From Gammaproteobacteria bacterium (lineage in GTDB: Bacteria; Pseudomonadota; Gammaproteobacteria; Pseudomonadales; Halieaceae), in contig JAUHXH010000003.1 of assembly GCA_030427085.1 (NCBI GenBank), forward strand, positions 62,001 through 126,000: a stretch of 64,000 bases of DNA. The letters are read 5' to 3'. A program made the translations under genes and the position numbers. A model generated the notes under the pieces. The model searched no databases and was not told where the DNA came from. It saw only the letters and a list, made by a program, of their open reading frames with translations. Below are positions 7,935 to 17,800 of the stretch, one piece after another (the first letter of the stretch is position 1; each line of letters begins with the position of its first letter).

Positions 7935-10900
7935 CAATTACAGGCCGCCAGTGGGAATACGGCTGCGATAACGGAAGCGTCGTCCAGCCAGCGTAGTGGC
8001 TGCTCTGCCAATACTTTCGGCCTGGCGTGCTTGCCCGCGGCGGTGTTGTCCAGTTCGGCCAGTGGGCCGGCGTGGCGGGCGCGTGTTTGTTGTTCCAGCG
8101 GCGCATCCGCGTACAGGGTGGTCCGCACCCGCGGTTCGCGCCCCGCTTTACGAATAACACCTTCCAGCCGGGATATATCCCACTCCTGCCCGTGCCCCGC
8201 TCCTGCTGCGCGGGTAATGCTTTCATTCATCAGGGTGCCACCCAGATCATTGGCCCCCGCCGCCAGGCAAGTAGCCACGCCCGCTTCGCCCATCTTCACC
8301 CAGGAAGTCTGGATATTGTCGATCAGGCCGTGGAACACCAGTCGCGCTACCGCGTGCATCAATACCGCCTCGCGGAAGGTTGGCCCGGGGCGACTGGCAC
8401 CGCGCAGGAACATGGGGGCTTCCATGTGAACGAAGGGCAAGGGGACGAACTCAGTAAACCCACTAGTACGCGCCTGCAATTCACGAATGGCGAGTAAATG
8501 GGCCGCCCAGTGGTGCGGGCGGTCGAGATGGCCGTACATAATGGTGGCGGTGGTTTTGAAACCGGCATTGTGAGCCGCCGTCATCACCTCGAGCCACTGG
8601 GCTGTATTCAGCTTGTCGGGGCAGAGCACGTCCCGAACTTCATCGTGGAGCACTTCCGCTGCGGTGCCTGGCAATGTGTCCAAACCGGCCTGTCGCAGTT
8701 GCGTGAGAAAGTCTGCCAGAGAAACGCCCAGCGTCTGCGCGCCCTGCCAAACCTCCAGTGGGGAGAAGGCGTGAATGTGCATATCTGGGCATGCCGAGCG
8801 TACCGTATGCAGAATATCGAGGTAGGTCTGGCCAGTGTAATCCGGGTGAATGCCACCCTGCATGCACACCTCGGTGGCACCGCGCGTCCAGGCCTCACGC
8901 GTGCGACGGGCGATCTCCTCGGCACTGATATCGTAGGGCGCGCCGCGTAGTTCTGCATTGTGGCGTCCTTTGGAAAAGGCGCAAAAACGGCATTTGAAGT
9001 AACACACATTGGTGTAATTGATATTGCGGTTAACCACGAAGGAGACTTTGTCGCCGCAGCGCTGTCGGCGTAATTGGTCTGCGCGCTCGACAACCTGCCG
9101 GAAGGCGTCGCCGCGGCTTTGGAATAGTCGTTCTACATCGTCAACCGAGAGGTCCTCGCCTTGCTCGCAACGCGCCAGAATCGACTCCAGGCCGGTAGGG
9201 TTTGAGGGTGACGCGCTACTTAACAGCGCCGCCTCAACCGCAGGCACCGGCTGTTCTTCTCCAGGGCTCCAGCAATCACTGCGGCCAAAGCCACTGGCGT
9301 CAGACAATTTCTGCACCGGGCCTCGAACCGCCGGGTCGAGCCAACGCTCGGGTGCGCAAACATACTGTGGATACAGGGTTAAACGCTCGTCGAGATGCTT
9401 TCCGGCCGCAGCAGTTTCGCGCCGCAGCTGATCCAGATGCGGCCACGGGGCTTCCGGATTAACGTGATCTGGCGTGAGCGGCGACACCCCGCCCCAATCG
9501 TTGATACCGGCGGCCACCAGTTGTGGCAGTACGCCCGGGCTGAGATTCGGCGGTGCCTGGATGTTCATATCCGGCCCGAACACCAGCCGCGCCACAGCGA
9601 TGGTCCACAACAGTTCTTCCAGATCCGGCTCCGGTGCGCTCGCCATCAATGTGCCCGGCTTGGCGCGGAAATTCTGGATAATTACTTCCTGCAGGTGCCC
9701 GTGGCGCTGGTGACTCTCGCGCAAGGCCAACAGGGATTCGATGCGCTCGCGCCGGGTTTCGCCGATCCCGATGAGAATGCCGGACGTAAAGGGCACCGAA
9801 GCTGCACCTGCACGTTCCAGTGTTTCGAGACGGCGCGCCGGCACCTTATCCGGGGAGCCGTAGTGGGGCATCCCCTTCTGGCACAGGCGTTCCGATGCGG
9901 ATTCCAGCATGATGCCCATCGACGCTGAAACCGGACGCAGCAACGCGAGTTCTTCCTCGCTCATGCAACCGGCGTTGATATGAGGCAGCAGGCCGGTTTC
10001 TGTGAGCACTCGACCGGCCACGTGCGCCACATACTCCAGGGTGGTCTCAAAACCCATCGCCTGCAGTGCTTTGCGGGCCGCCGAGTAGCGCAATTCGGGG
10101 CGTTCACCCAGGGTAAACAGTGCCTCTTTACAGCCCTGTTCAGCGCCTTGCTGACAGAGGCGCAGCACTTCTTCCACCGGCAGATAGGCCTGCTCCAGAT
10201 GGCGCGGTGTCTGGGCGAAGGTGCAGTAGTGGCAAACATCGCGACACAGTTGCGTCAGTGGAATAAAAACCTTGCGGGAGTAGGTCACCACATTGCCGTG
10301 GCCGGCATCGCGCAGTTTTGCTGCCGCTTCGAGTAACGCGGGCGACGCGGGTTGATCCGCCAGCGCCAGAGCCTGCTCTTTTGATAGGGGTCTGTCCCCT
10401 AATTTAAGGCAGCGCTGGGTGTGGGGGCCGGCTTGCTCGATGTGTTGCTGCAGCAGGTCCAGGTCGGCGGGTTGATCGATGTCGAGCGACAGGCCCCAGC
10501 GTTGTAGCACGACGGTTTCAAACCCTGCGCTTTGAAATATCTGCTGGTGCTGGGCACAGCTATCGTCACCGAAGGCTAAGCCAGCCTGATACCCCACCGG
10601 GCACAACAACGCGTTAGTACCGTGTTGATGACGGTCACAGGCGATAACGGCGGTGCTGCCCCCTTCCCCAACGGCCAATAAGGCGTTCAGGTCGTGCTCT
10701 GTCAGGGCAGGCAGGTCGCCGTGAATGATCAGGTGAGCGTGCTGTTCACTACCCTTGGCGGACAGAACTGCCTTCAACACATCATTTAACCCCGCGGTGG
10801 GCGCGCAAACGAGACTCGACTCCGGCACATGCGTCAAACCATAACGCTGGGCCAGAAGGGGCGCGACCGGGTCGTCGGAAAGCAGCAGTATTTCGTCCAG

Positions 10901-11038
10901 CGCGGCACACTGCACCAGAACGCTCAGTACATCCTCCACCATGGCCTGCGCCAGAGCACGACGCTCGCTGGGGCTTAACACACTTGCCAGGCGAGTCTTG
11001 GCAGCCGCCAGATCCTTCAGGGGCAGAACTACTCGCAC
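7934..11038 (-). CDS. Trifunctional CofC-CofG-CofH fusion (F420 guanylyltransferase and FO synthase)
   Basis: Fusion of three F420 enzymes. Residues 1 to about 205 are CofC/FbiD-like ([42 protein letters not shown]), the guanylyltransferase that activates a three-carbon acid. Residues about 235-590 are CofG, with radical-SAM cysteines C265/C269/C272 (LCRDVCHYC). Residues about 635-1010 are CofH, with C679/C683/C686 (VCYFKCRFC). CofG and CofH together make FO from tyrosine and the 5-amino-6-ribitylaminouracil pathway intermediate. I choose GTG 11038 ([10 protein letters not shown]), overlapping cofD by 10 bases; GTG 11080 would add 14 non-conserved residues. Actinobacterial FbiC joins only CofG and CofH. 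The CofC-CofG linker contains a palindromic repeat. Confidence 0.93.
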   Translation of the reverse strand: MRVVLPLKDLAAAKTRLASVLSPSERRALAQAMVEDVLSVLVQCAALDEILLLSDDPVAPLLAQRYGLTHVPESSLVCAPTAGLNDVLKAVLSAKGSEQHAHLIIHGDLPALTEHDLNALLAVGEGGSTAVIACDRHQHGTNALLCPVGYQAGLAFGDDSCAQHQQIFQSAGFETVVLQRWGLSLDIDQPADLDLLQQHIEQAGPHTQRCLKLGDRPLSKEQALALADQPASPALLEAAAKLRDAGHGNVVTYSRKVFIPLTQLCRDVCHYCTFAQTPRHLEQAYLPVEEVLRLCQQGAEQGCKEALFTLGERPELRYSAARKALQAMGFETTLEYVAHVAGRVLTETGLLPHINAGCMSEEELALLRPVSASMGIMLESASERLCQKGMPHYGSPDKVPARRLETLERAGAASVPFTSGILIGIGETRRERIESLLALRESHQRHGHLQEVIIQNFRAKPGTLMASAPEPDLEELLWTIAVARLVFGPDMNIQAPPNLSPGVLPQLVAAGINDWGGVSPLTPDHVNPEAPWPHLDQLRRETAAAGKHLDERLTLYPQYVCAPERWLDPAVRGPVQKLSDASGFGRSDCWSPGEEQPVPAVEAALLSSASPSNPTGLESILARCEQGEDLSVDDVERLFQSRGDAFRQVVERADQLRRQRCGDKVSFVVNRNINYTNVCYFKCRFCAFSKGRHNAELRGAPYDISAEEIARRTREAWTRGATEVCMQGGIHPDYTGQTYLDILHTVRSACPDMHIHAFSPLEVWQGAQTLGVSLADFLTQLRQAGLDTLPGTAAEVLHDEVRDVLCPDKLNTAQWLEVMTAAHNAGFKTTATIMYGHLDRPHHWAAHLLAIRELQARTSGFTEFVPLPFVHMEAPMFLRGASRPGPTFREAVLMHAVARLVFHGLIDNIQTSWVKMGEAGVATCLAAGANDLGGTLMNESITRAAGAGHGQEWDISRLEGVIRKAGREPRVRTTLYADAPLEQQTRARHAGPLAELDNTAAGKHARPKVLAEQPLRWLDDASVIAAVFPLAACN
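10386..10408. repeat. REP-like palindrome inside the CofC-CofG linker
   Basis: AGGGG, TCTGT, CCCCT (10386-10400) followed by AATTTAAG. On the coding strand this reads TTAAATTAGGGGACAGACCCC and is translated in frame as LKLGDRPL, just after the CofC domain. From memory, GGGGACAGACCCC palindromes recur as dispersed intergenic repeats in gammaproteobacterial genomes. Only one copy was noticed here, so repeat status is an inference. Confidence 0.5.
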
Positions 11039-11979
11039 GACACACGCCCGACCTGGTCCAGCACGAACTGCGCCAGACACTGCTTGCTCTCGCGATCTTT
11101 CATCACGGTGTTCGTTACCCCCACTTCCACCCCTGTGGCTTCTCTTATCTGCGGCGCCAATTCGGCGTCGCTGTCGTCCAGTATGAACATATCCAGCAAA
11201 TTGCCATAGTGCCGGGCCACTTCCAGCGCGGTCACCGGCATCTGTAACTCCCGCATCATTTTAGCAGTGGGCCCCTTGATGGCCTGCCCCGCCACAATGG
11301 GCGATACCGCGATCACAGGTGCCGCGCACTGAACCAGCGCCTCACGATACGCTGCAATAGAGAGGATGGGGTCGATGCTAACGAAGGGGTTGGAAGGGCA
11401 GATCACCACGGCTTGCAATGAAGGGTCCTGCAGCGCCGCAATTGCCGGGGGATGCGGGCGAGCCACATCGCTGCCGGAAAAACTGAAGCCAGTCACGCGC
11501 GGCTCACACTGTCGCCCCACGAAGTAATCCTGAAATGAGAGGTCCCCTGCTTCGCTGTGGACAACCGTGGCCACGGGATCATCACTCATGGGCCAGAGCT
11601 GCGTGTGCAGTTGATGGGTGTCCGCCAGCCCCGCCGTCACTGCACTCAGGCTCGCGCCGGCGCGCAATTGCCCGGTGCGTAACAGGTGTGTGGCGATGTC
11701 CTTGTCGCCCAGGCGAAACCAGGTGGCGCCGCCTATGGCCTCAAGCGCTTCCATGGTGTGCCAGCTTTCACCTTCCAGCCCCCAGCCTTGCGTGGGGTGG
11801 CTGCGGCCGGACAGGGTGTACAACAAGGTGTCCAGGTCGGGACTGATATGCAGTCCGAGATGTTCAAAATCGTCTGCGGTGTTGACCAGCACACCGAGTG
11901 CGCCGGGGGGTAGAACATCCATCAGGCCTAAACAGAGTTTGGCGCCGCCCACTCCGCCAGATAAGGCAAGCACCTTCAT
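11029..11979 (-). CDS. cofD: 2-phospho-L-lactate transferase CofD
   Basis: Transfers the activated three-carbon phosphate moiety from the CofC product to FO, giving F420-0 or dehydro-F420-0. The start is ATG 11979 (MKVLALSGGVGGAKL), whose GGVGGAKL loop is the CofD signature. Also visible are NTADDFEHLGLHISPDLDT, FRLGDKDIATHLLRT and the C-terminal ICPSNPFVSIDPIL and SPIVAGQAIKGPTAKMM. 316 aa is normal. The reading frame extends upstream to 12090 but that part overlaps cofE and is not conserved. It lies 14 bases after cofE and overlaps the cofCGH start. Confidence 0.95.
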   Translation of the reverse strand: MKVLALSGGVGGAKLCLGLMDVLPPGALGVLVNTADDFEHLGLHISPDLDTLLYTLSGRSHPTQGWGLEGESWHTMEALEAIGGATWFRLGDKDIATHLLRTGQLRAGASLSAVTAGLADTHQLHTQLWPMSDDPVATVVHSEAGDLSFQDYFVGRQCEPRVTGFSFSGSDVARPHPPAIAALQDPSLQAVVICPSNPFVSIDPILSIAAYREALVQCAAPVIAVSPIVAGQAIKGPTAKMMRELQMPVTALEVARHYGNLLDMFILDDSDAELAPQIREATGVEVGVTNTVMKDRESKQCLAQFVLDQVGRVSCE

Positions 11980-11993
11980 TTCGCTGGCGCCAC

Positions 11994-12761
11994 TCACCGG
12001 AACAAATCCACGGCGCGGTCCCGCAACAGAGCACCGCTCCCCGCCTCTGCCGCCGGGAAGTGAAAGCCCCGCACCAGTACTATCGGGCAAGCTTCCGCCG
12101 CCTGCCCCATCACCAGCGACGCGGCCGCGGCCAGTTCGTCGGCCACCGCCGGCTCGGTTACTTCCAGCCGGCGCCCGTAGAGGTCGGTTTCACCGATCTG
12201 GTTGTGCAGTACAGCAAAGCCCGCCGAGCCCAAGGTAATGCCCACGGTGCCGTTGCGCCAGGCCCGCCCGGCGCTGTCGTTGATCAATACGCCCGGTGCT
12301 ACACCACAGGCATCGCGCAAAGCTGTTCGCAAGCGCGCGGCGGAGGCATCCGGGTCCTCCGGCAGCAACAGCACCTGATCCCGGCCCGCCGCGTCCGGAA
12401 TGTTGGATTTATCGATACCGGCATTGGCATGCACATAGCCATTGCGATGTTCTACCACGATGACCCCGGGACGGCTGCGCAGCACCTCCCGCGACTCACG
12501 CAGAATCAGCTCCACTTGTCGGGGGTCTTTGTCGGTAGATTCTGCCAGCGCCATGGCCTCTTCGCCGGGCGTGACCTCGTCGAGCACCACATAGCGCCCT
12601 TCCGCTTTGGAAACGATCTTCTGCGCCAGTACCAGCACGTCGCCCGCTTCAAGGACCAGACCATTGTGTGCCAGCGATGCCGACACCAGTGCAGCCAGGT
12701 CATCCCCCGGCTGCACCAAAGGAAAATCCCGTAGCCCGATCAGTTCGAGCCGGCGCGTCAT
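11994..12761 (-). CDS. cofE: F420-0:gamma-glutamyl ligase CofE
   Basis: GTP-dependent ligase that adds gamma-linked glutamates to F420-0. Family blocks include DVLVLAQKIVSKAEGR, NGYVHANAGIDKSNIP and GVLINDSAGRAWRNGTVGIT. The 255-aa length equals a stand-alone CofE. The C-terminal nitroreductase-like domain of actinobacterial FbiB, which reduces dehydro-F420-0, is absent. ATG 12761 overlaps the npdG TGA (ATGA), indicating coupling. Confidence 0.94.
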   Translation of the reverse strand: MTRRLELIGLRDFPLVQPGDDLAALVSASLAHNGLVLEAGDVLVLAQKIVSKAEGRYVVLDEVTPGEEAMALAESTDKDPRQVELILRESREVLRSRPGVIVVEHRNGYVHANAGIDKSNIPDAAGRDQVLLLPEDPDASAARLRTALRDACGVAPGVLINDSAGRAWRNGTVGITLGSAGFAVLHNQIGETDLYGRRLEVTEPAVADELAAAASLVMGQAAEACPIVLVRGFHFPAAEAGSGALLRDRAVDLFR

Positions 12762-13444
12762 TCCACCGGGTCCAACCCGGAGATGCGAATGCCCGCGTGA
12801 CACTTGTACTGACGGTTGATGGTGATCAACACCGAAGTCAGGGCTTCTGCCGCCGCAGCATTGTCGATGGGCCCGGCGTGGAAGCCGCGCATACCGGCCG
12901 CCTCCACCAGCGTGATGACCTGCGCACGGGCTTCCTTGTCGTTGCCGCAAACCAGCACATCGCAATCCACACCAGCACCTTCCTGAAGATGGTGAGCTGC
13001 CACGTTCTGGAAAGCGGATACCACTGCGACCGATTCACCCAGCAGGTTCTGGGCAATCTGCCCGGCGCTGCCCCCCTGAGGAAGTTGTACTCGCCCCACC
13101 TTCGGTGGCACCAGCGGTACGGTCACGTCGATCAGGATTTTGCCGGCCAGCGCTGGCTTAACCTGCTCCAGGGTGCTGGCCTGATGACTGAAGGGGACGG
13201 TGAGCGCCACGATATCCGCCGCCTCGGCAGCGGCCAGGTTTTCCATCGCCTGAACAGAGACTTCCCCCACGCCGCGCTCGGCCATAATCTCGCGCAGATC
13301 CGCCACCGCCGCGTCAGCCTTTTCCAGTGTGCGCGACCCCACAATCACCTGGTAACCCGCCTGTGCCCAGCGCCGCGCCAAACCGGTACCCAGGTCGCCC
13401 GTTCCACCCAATATCGCCAGTGTCGGCAGTGATTCGATCGTCAT
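12758..13444 (-). CDS. npdG: NADPH-dependent F420 reductase NpdG
   Basis: F420H2:NADP+ oxidoreductase family: exchanges hydride between NADPH and F420 and so links the F420 pool to central metabolism. The Rossmann motif ILGGTGDLGTGLARRWA is at the N-terminus. VGSRTLEKA, the NADP-phosphate-binding strand, and the C-terminal GFHAGPIDNAAAAEALTS are characteristic. ATG 13444 gives 228 aa; the open frame continues upstream without conservation. First gene of the F420 operon. It is the only F420-using enzyme recognised here, so client oxidoreductases must lie elsewhere. Confidence 0.93.
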   Translation of the reverse strand: MTIESLPTLAILGGTGDLGTGLARRWAQAGYQVIVGSRTLEKADAAVADLREIMAERGVGEVSVQAMENLAAAEAADIVALTVPFSHQASTLEQVKPALAGKILIDVTVPLVPPKVGRVQLPQGGSAGQIAQNLLGESVAVVSAFQNVAAHHLQEGAGVDCDVLVCGNDKEARAQVITLVEAAGMRGFHAGPIDNAAAAEALTSVLITINRQYKCHAGIRISGLDPVE

Positions 13445-13521
13445 AGTCTGATTCCTTCGTGAGCTGCGCACGGGGAAGTACCCGCACGGCTGCGGTGCAG
13501 CGGATTTGCTATTGCCGAGGC

Positions 13522-13550
13522 ATAGTAAGTAAAAGGATTGGCCCCCACAA
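13522..13550 (-). promoter_or_regulatory. Possible sigma-70 promoter of the npdG-cof operon
   Basis: Minus strand: TTGTGG (13550-13545), 17-base spacer, TACTAT (13527-13522), about 75 bases before the npdG ATG. Each hexamer matches the consensus at four of six positions. Confidence 0.4.
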
Positions 13551-13733
13551 GGCACCATCGCGGTGCACAAAAAGCGACCAGCGGGACCTGATCATATAGC
13601 TAAACCACAATACGTCCACGGCGGGCAAGTTCGGGAATGTTGTTTCTGCCAGTCAGTAGGTATACTGCCCGAGGGAACTCAGGGAAGGGGCCCATCAAGC
13701 ATAACAAGCCGCCAAGGTAGGTTCTAACCCAAT

Positions 13734-16700
13734 ATGCCAGAAGTACAAGCCTTTACAGTGTCGCAGGCCGCAACACTGGAACTGGAACAGTCTGCCCACC
13801 TGTCGGGCACCGTCAGCCAATGGCGTGAAGCCGGATTGGATCTCAGCTCGGTCAAAGTACTGCGCGGCTCACAGACCAGCGGCAAGATCAGCCTGGTTGC
13901 GGGCACCCCCGGCACCCTCCAGTTTGAGGGGCTGTTCGACGATGAAGGCGCGCTACCGCCACTGGAGGTGTCGGTGCGCAATGCCGCGGGGACAACCCTG
14001 CAACTGGAATTCATGGCGGGCCAACAGGCCATCGTGGACCGCATTTCACGCGCACTCGGCTTCGACACAAGTGACGATACAGGCGACGACACCGCGCCTG
14101 AACCACCCCCGCTGCCCAAAACCGGGCGCGGCGTAGACCAGAATGCACTCGACTATCTGCGTGAAAGCGCGGACAAGGAACTGGGCACACGCTATCGCCA
14201 GTTCCTGGTCAAGCTAACCGATCACCTGTTCGACCTGTCCAACATTGAAGGCACCGCCTCCGGCTACAACCGTCACTATGAAGTGATGAACCTGGTCAAG
14301 CGCGGCAGCGACGACATCGCCGCCCACTTTCTGCGACTGATCGACGAGGGCTTCGATCGACTCCTGCAGCAAGACCCAAACCGGAATGACAGCGATGCCA
14401 CCGACGCCGATACCGACCTGAACCTGGTCGACCTGAATGAATTCGAAGACCACCTGGCCATTGCCAAAATCATCAAGACCGGCGAGAACCTGCATGGTCC
14501 CGCACTGGAGTGTCTGACGCTGCGGCTGGCGGAAATCGTGGACCAACCGCCTGAGCTGGTGCGCCTGCCCATCCACGTGGCCCCCATCTGCCGTGCGATG
14601 CGCGATTCGCTGTCGTCGCTGGAGATCGCCACTGACATCGTAGTGGAAGTACAGGATTTGTTTGTGGAAGCGATCCTGCGCGAACTGGGTGACTACTACG
14701 AGCAGGAAAACCGGACGCTGAAAAAGCTCGGCTTCGCGCCCAACGTGGAAGAAGAGATCAAACGCCACGGTTCCATTCTCAAACGGCGCAAAGAGGAACC
14801 AAAGCGCAAACCACCCTCTGAGCCCCCCGCCGACACGAACGAGCCCACAACCGAAGCACCCCAGGAAACAACAGCACCTGCTACCGAAACCGCGGCACCG
14901 GCCAGCGGGTCCGCCACTGGAGCGCCGGCCACAACCGCTGCGCCCGCCGCTGGCGGTGGTGCACCGGGCGGGTCACTCAATCCCGACAGCCTGTATCAGT
15001 CGGTGATCGACGCACTGAACTTCCGCCGGGAAGCCGAATCATTGCAGGCCCGCGGTGTGCCCCTGGATGAATCCACCGGCGCAGCGGCAAGTGGCTTCAG
15101 TGGCGAGGAAGGTAGCACGGCCACAGCCGCAGCTGACACCAACACCAATCCCGCTGACGCCGCCGCCATCGCCCAGGCCCTGAATGCCTTGCAGCGCGAC
15201 CAGCAGGCCCGAGCCTCGCTGAATACTCAGGGCTCACTACGCGAATATCTGGCCAAGAACCAGGCCAGCATGTCGGGTCTGGAAGGCACCACCGGGCTGG
15301 CCGCAGACACCCTCAACCAGATCGATCTGGTCGACAACCTCTTCGGCAGTATCCAGTCGCAACTGGATGTCACCGCCGAATTGCGCCCCGCCCTGGGAGA
15401 CCTGCAAATTCCACTGGCACGACTGGCGCTGCTGGAGCCGCAGTTTTTCCTCAACCGCGACCACCCCGCTCGCGGCGTCATTGACGCCCTGGCGCTGCTG
15501 TCAAACAGCGCCAACTACCCCAACAAAGCACTGGAAAATCGTGTCCAGGGCATCGTTGATGACATCGTCACCAATTACGACAGCGACAGCGACATCTTCG
15601 ACCGCGCCCTGCAACAGGTGGACCGGCTGGTCAACCAGCAGGAGCGTGCACTGGCCCGCAACGTGGAACGCGTGGTCAAAACCGAGGATGGCCAGCAGCG
15701 TCTGCAGAAAGCGCAGCTTGCAGTAAACCGCATCGTTCGCACCCGCATCCGCCCACCCGCCGCACCCACGGTGCTGGTAGACCTCATTGAAAGCGGCTGG
15801 CGCGATCTGCTGGTGCTGACCCACATCAAGCAGGGGCCGGAGAGCAAGGGCTGGAAGGATCAGGTCAAGTCTCTCGACCTGCTGTCCCTGTGGTTGATCG
15901 AGCAGCAAAAGGGTGACCTGGACGAAGAGATCCTTGTGCAGCGGCAACTGGAGGCGGAGCCCTTCATCGACATGCTGCAGCAGCAGATCTCCTCGGCCCT
16001 GCCCACCAACGTAGCCCACGTTGAAGTACTGCAAACACTGCGCGATGTGTTGGCCGGCCGCCTGCCGATTGCCACCACCCGCATTTCCGATACTGAAGGC
16101 GCTCCCCAACCGAAACCGGAAGAAATCCGCGCCAAAATCGACACCCTGCCGCGCCTGCGCCGCTGGGTACGGCGGGTTGAGCAACTGGAGCTGGGCACCT
16201 GGCTGAACTACAAAAACCGGGAAGGCCACAAGCGTCGCATGCAACTGGCCTGGGTCAGTGAGGAAAAAGACCGCTACATATTTGTTAATGAACGCGGCCA
16301 GAAAAACGCCGACCTGACCTCGGTACAACTGGCCCGGCAACTGAGCAAAGGGGTACGACCGCCTCCGCCGTCCGACCAGATGTCGCTGGTGGACCAGAGT
16401 ATGTACACCACGCTGGAGCACGTACAGAAGTCACTGAGCTTCGCCAACAACCACGATTCCCTGACCAAGCTGATCAATCGCGAGACCTTCGAAAGCCAGG
16501 TGGATCGCGCCCTGCTCCACGCCCAGCGCCGGCAGTCACAACACGCATTGATGTTCCTCGACATCGACCAGTTCGAGCTGGTGAACGACGTCTACGACAC
16601 CAGCACCGGCGACCTGGTACTGACCGAGTTCGCACGCCTGCTGGCCCAGCTCCACGGCAAGAAAACGTCATCCGCGCGACTGCAGGACGACGAGTTCGGC

Positions 16701-17753
16701 GTGTTGATGCTGGATCGCGATCCGGAACAGGCCGTAGCCGCCGCGGACCGGATTCGCTCCGACATCAACGCCAGTTCGGTTGATGTGGACGGCGAGAAAA
16801 TTCTGTTCAGTGTAAGCATCGGGGTTGCCCCCATCCTGCCCCACAGCCCGCCGGTGCCCGACCTGCTGGAGCACGCCGAAACCGCGATGCGACTGGCCAA
16901 GTCCGCCGGCCGCAACAGCGTGGCGCTGTTCACCGAAGACCAGCGCGAGATTGAAGAACAGAAACGCCAGCAGGCCGCCACCATCGCCGAGTTGGAACAC
17001 ACCATCGAAACCGACCGCTTCATTCTGCGCGCACAACCCATTGTGCAAACCTCGGTGGACGACGGCGCGCCGGTGGCGAACCACTTCGAAATTCTGCTCG
17101 GCCTGAAAAACAGCGACGGCACCCTGTCTTCACCACAGGAATTTATTCTGGCGGCGGAACGCTACGGCTACATGACCCAGGTGGACCGCTGGGTAGTGCG
17201 CGAAACCTTCAGCTGGATCAGCCACCTGATGGACGCGCAAAAAGAAGTGCCCTACTTGTCCATCAACATCTCCGGCAACAGCGTCACCGACGACGCCTTC
17301 ATGGAATTCCTGCTGGAACAAATCTCCGACTGGGGCGTGGGCACCAGCAAGCTGTGTTTCGAAATCACCGAAACCGGCACGATTACCAACCTGGTAAAAG
17401 CCGCCGATTTCGTTCGTGCCTTCCGCAATATCGGCTGCCGCTTCTCGCTGGACGATTTCGGCACCGGACTGGCATCGCACAACTACCTGCGCGAACTGCC
17501 TGTGGATTACGTGAAGATCGACGGCACCTTCATCACCAACATCAGCGAAAACCGCAACGACTACGCCATGGCACGCTCGATCAACGACCTGGCCCACTTC
17601 CTCGGCCAGAAAACCATTGCCGAGTCAGTGGAGAACGAAGCGATCCGCGATGTGCTGAAGGAAATCGGCGTGGACTACCTGCAGGGCTGGGGCGTGGGTA
17701 AACCGCGGCCGCTGGATGAAATTACTGAAGAGTTGTCTAGTTTGGAGAAGTAG
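13734..17753 (+). CDS. DUF1631 protein with degenerate GGDEF and EAL domains
   Basis: Large cyclic-di-GMP-related signalling protein (1339 aa) with no membrane segment. Residues about 1-105 form a beta-rich N-terminal domain. A DUF1631-type helical region is split by a Pro/Ala/Thr-rich linker (about 350-410). GGDEF spans about 906-1065 and EAL about 1092-1335. GGDEF retains DSLTKLINR and DIDQFELVND, but the active-site loop reads LQDDEF instead of GGDEF, so cyclase activity is unlikely. EAL keeps its key acids (FEILLGL, DDFGTGLASH, KIDGTFI, IAESVEN), so phosphodiesterase activity is possible. It is divergent from npdG; a -10-like TATACT (13661-13666) lies upstream. Confidence 0.9.
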   Translation: MPEVQAFTVSQAATLELEQSAHLSGTVSQWREAGLDLSSVKVLRGSQTSGKISLVAGTPGTLQFEGLFDDEGALPPLEVSVRNAAGTTLQLEFMAGQQAIVDRISRALGFDTSDDTGDDTAPEPPPLPKTGRGVDQNALDYLRESADKELGTRYRQFLVKLTDHLFDLSNIEGTASGYNRHYEVMNLVKRGSDDIAAHFLRLIDEGFDRLLQQDPNRNDSDATDADTDLNLVDLNEFEDHLAIAKIIKTGENLHGPALECLTLRLAEIVDQPPELVRLPIHVAPICRAMRDSLSSLEIATDIVVEVQDLFVEAILRELGDYYEQENRTLKKLGFAPNVEEEIKRHGSILKRRKEEPKRKPPSEPPADTNEPTTEAPQETTAPATETAAPASGSATGAPATTAAPAAGGGAPGGSLNPDSLYQSVIDALNFRREAESLQARGVPLDESTGAAASGFSGEEGSTATAAADTNTNPADAAAIAQALNALQRDQQARASLNTQGSLREYLAKNQASMSGLEGTTGLAADTLNQIDLVDNLFGSIQSQLDVTAELRPALGDLQIPLARLALLEPQFFLNRDHPARGVIDALALLSNSANYPNKALENRVQGIVDDIVTNYDSDSDIFDRALQQVDRLVNQQERALARNVERVVKTEDGQQRLQKAQLAVNRIVRTRIRPPAAPTVLVDLIESGWRDLLVLTHIKQGPESKGWKDQVKSLDLLSLWLIEQQKGDLDEEILVQRQLEAEPFIDMLQQQISSALPTNVAHVEVLQTLRDVLAGRLPIATTRISDTEGAPQPKPEEIRAKIDTLPRLRRWVRRVEQLELGTWLNYKNREGHKRRMQLAWVSEEKDRYIFVNERGQKNADLTSVQLARQLSKGVRPPPPSDQMSLVDQSMYTTLEHVQKSLSFANNHDSLTKLINRETFESQVDRALLHAQRRQSQHALMFLDIDQFELVNDVYDTSTGDLVLTEFARLLAQLHGKKTSSARLQDDEFGVLMLDRDPEQAVAAADRIRSDINASSVDVDGEKILFSVSIGVAPILPHSPPVPDLLEHAETAMRLAKSAGRNSVALFTEDQREIEEQKRQQAATIAELEHTIETDRFILRAQPIVQTSVDDGAPVANHFEILLGLKNSDGTLSSPQEFILAAERYGYMTQVDRWVVRETFSWISHLMDAQKEVPYLSINISGNSVTDDAFMEFLLEQISDWGVGTSKLCFEITETGTITNLVKAADFVRAFRNIGCRFSLDDFGTGLASHNYLRELPVDYVKIDGTFITNISENRNDYAMARSINDLAHFLGQKTIAESVENEAIRDVLKEIGVDYLQGWGVGKPRPLDEITEELSSLEK

Positions 17754-17800
17754 GGGCAGGCAGCGCGTACTACCAACCCCTGCTTGGTAAGCTACCCAAC

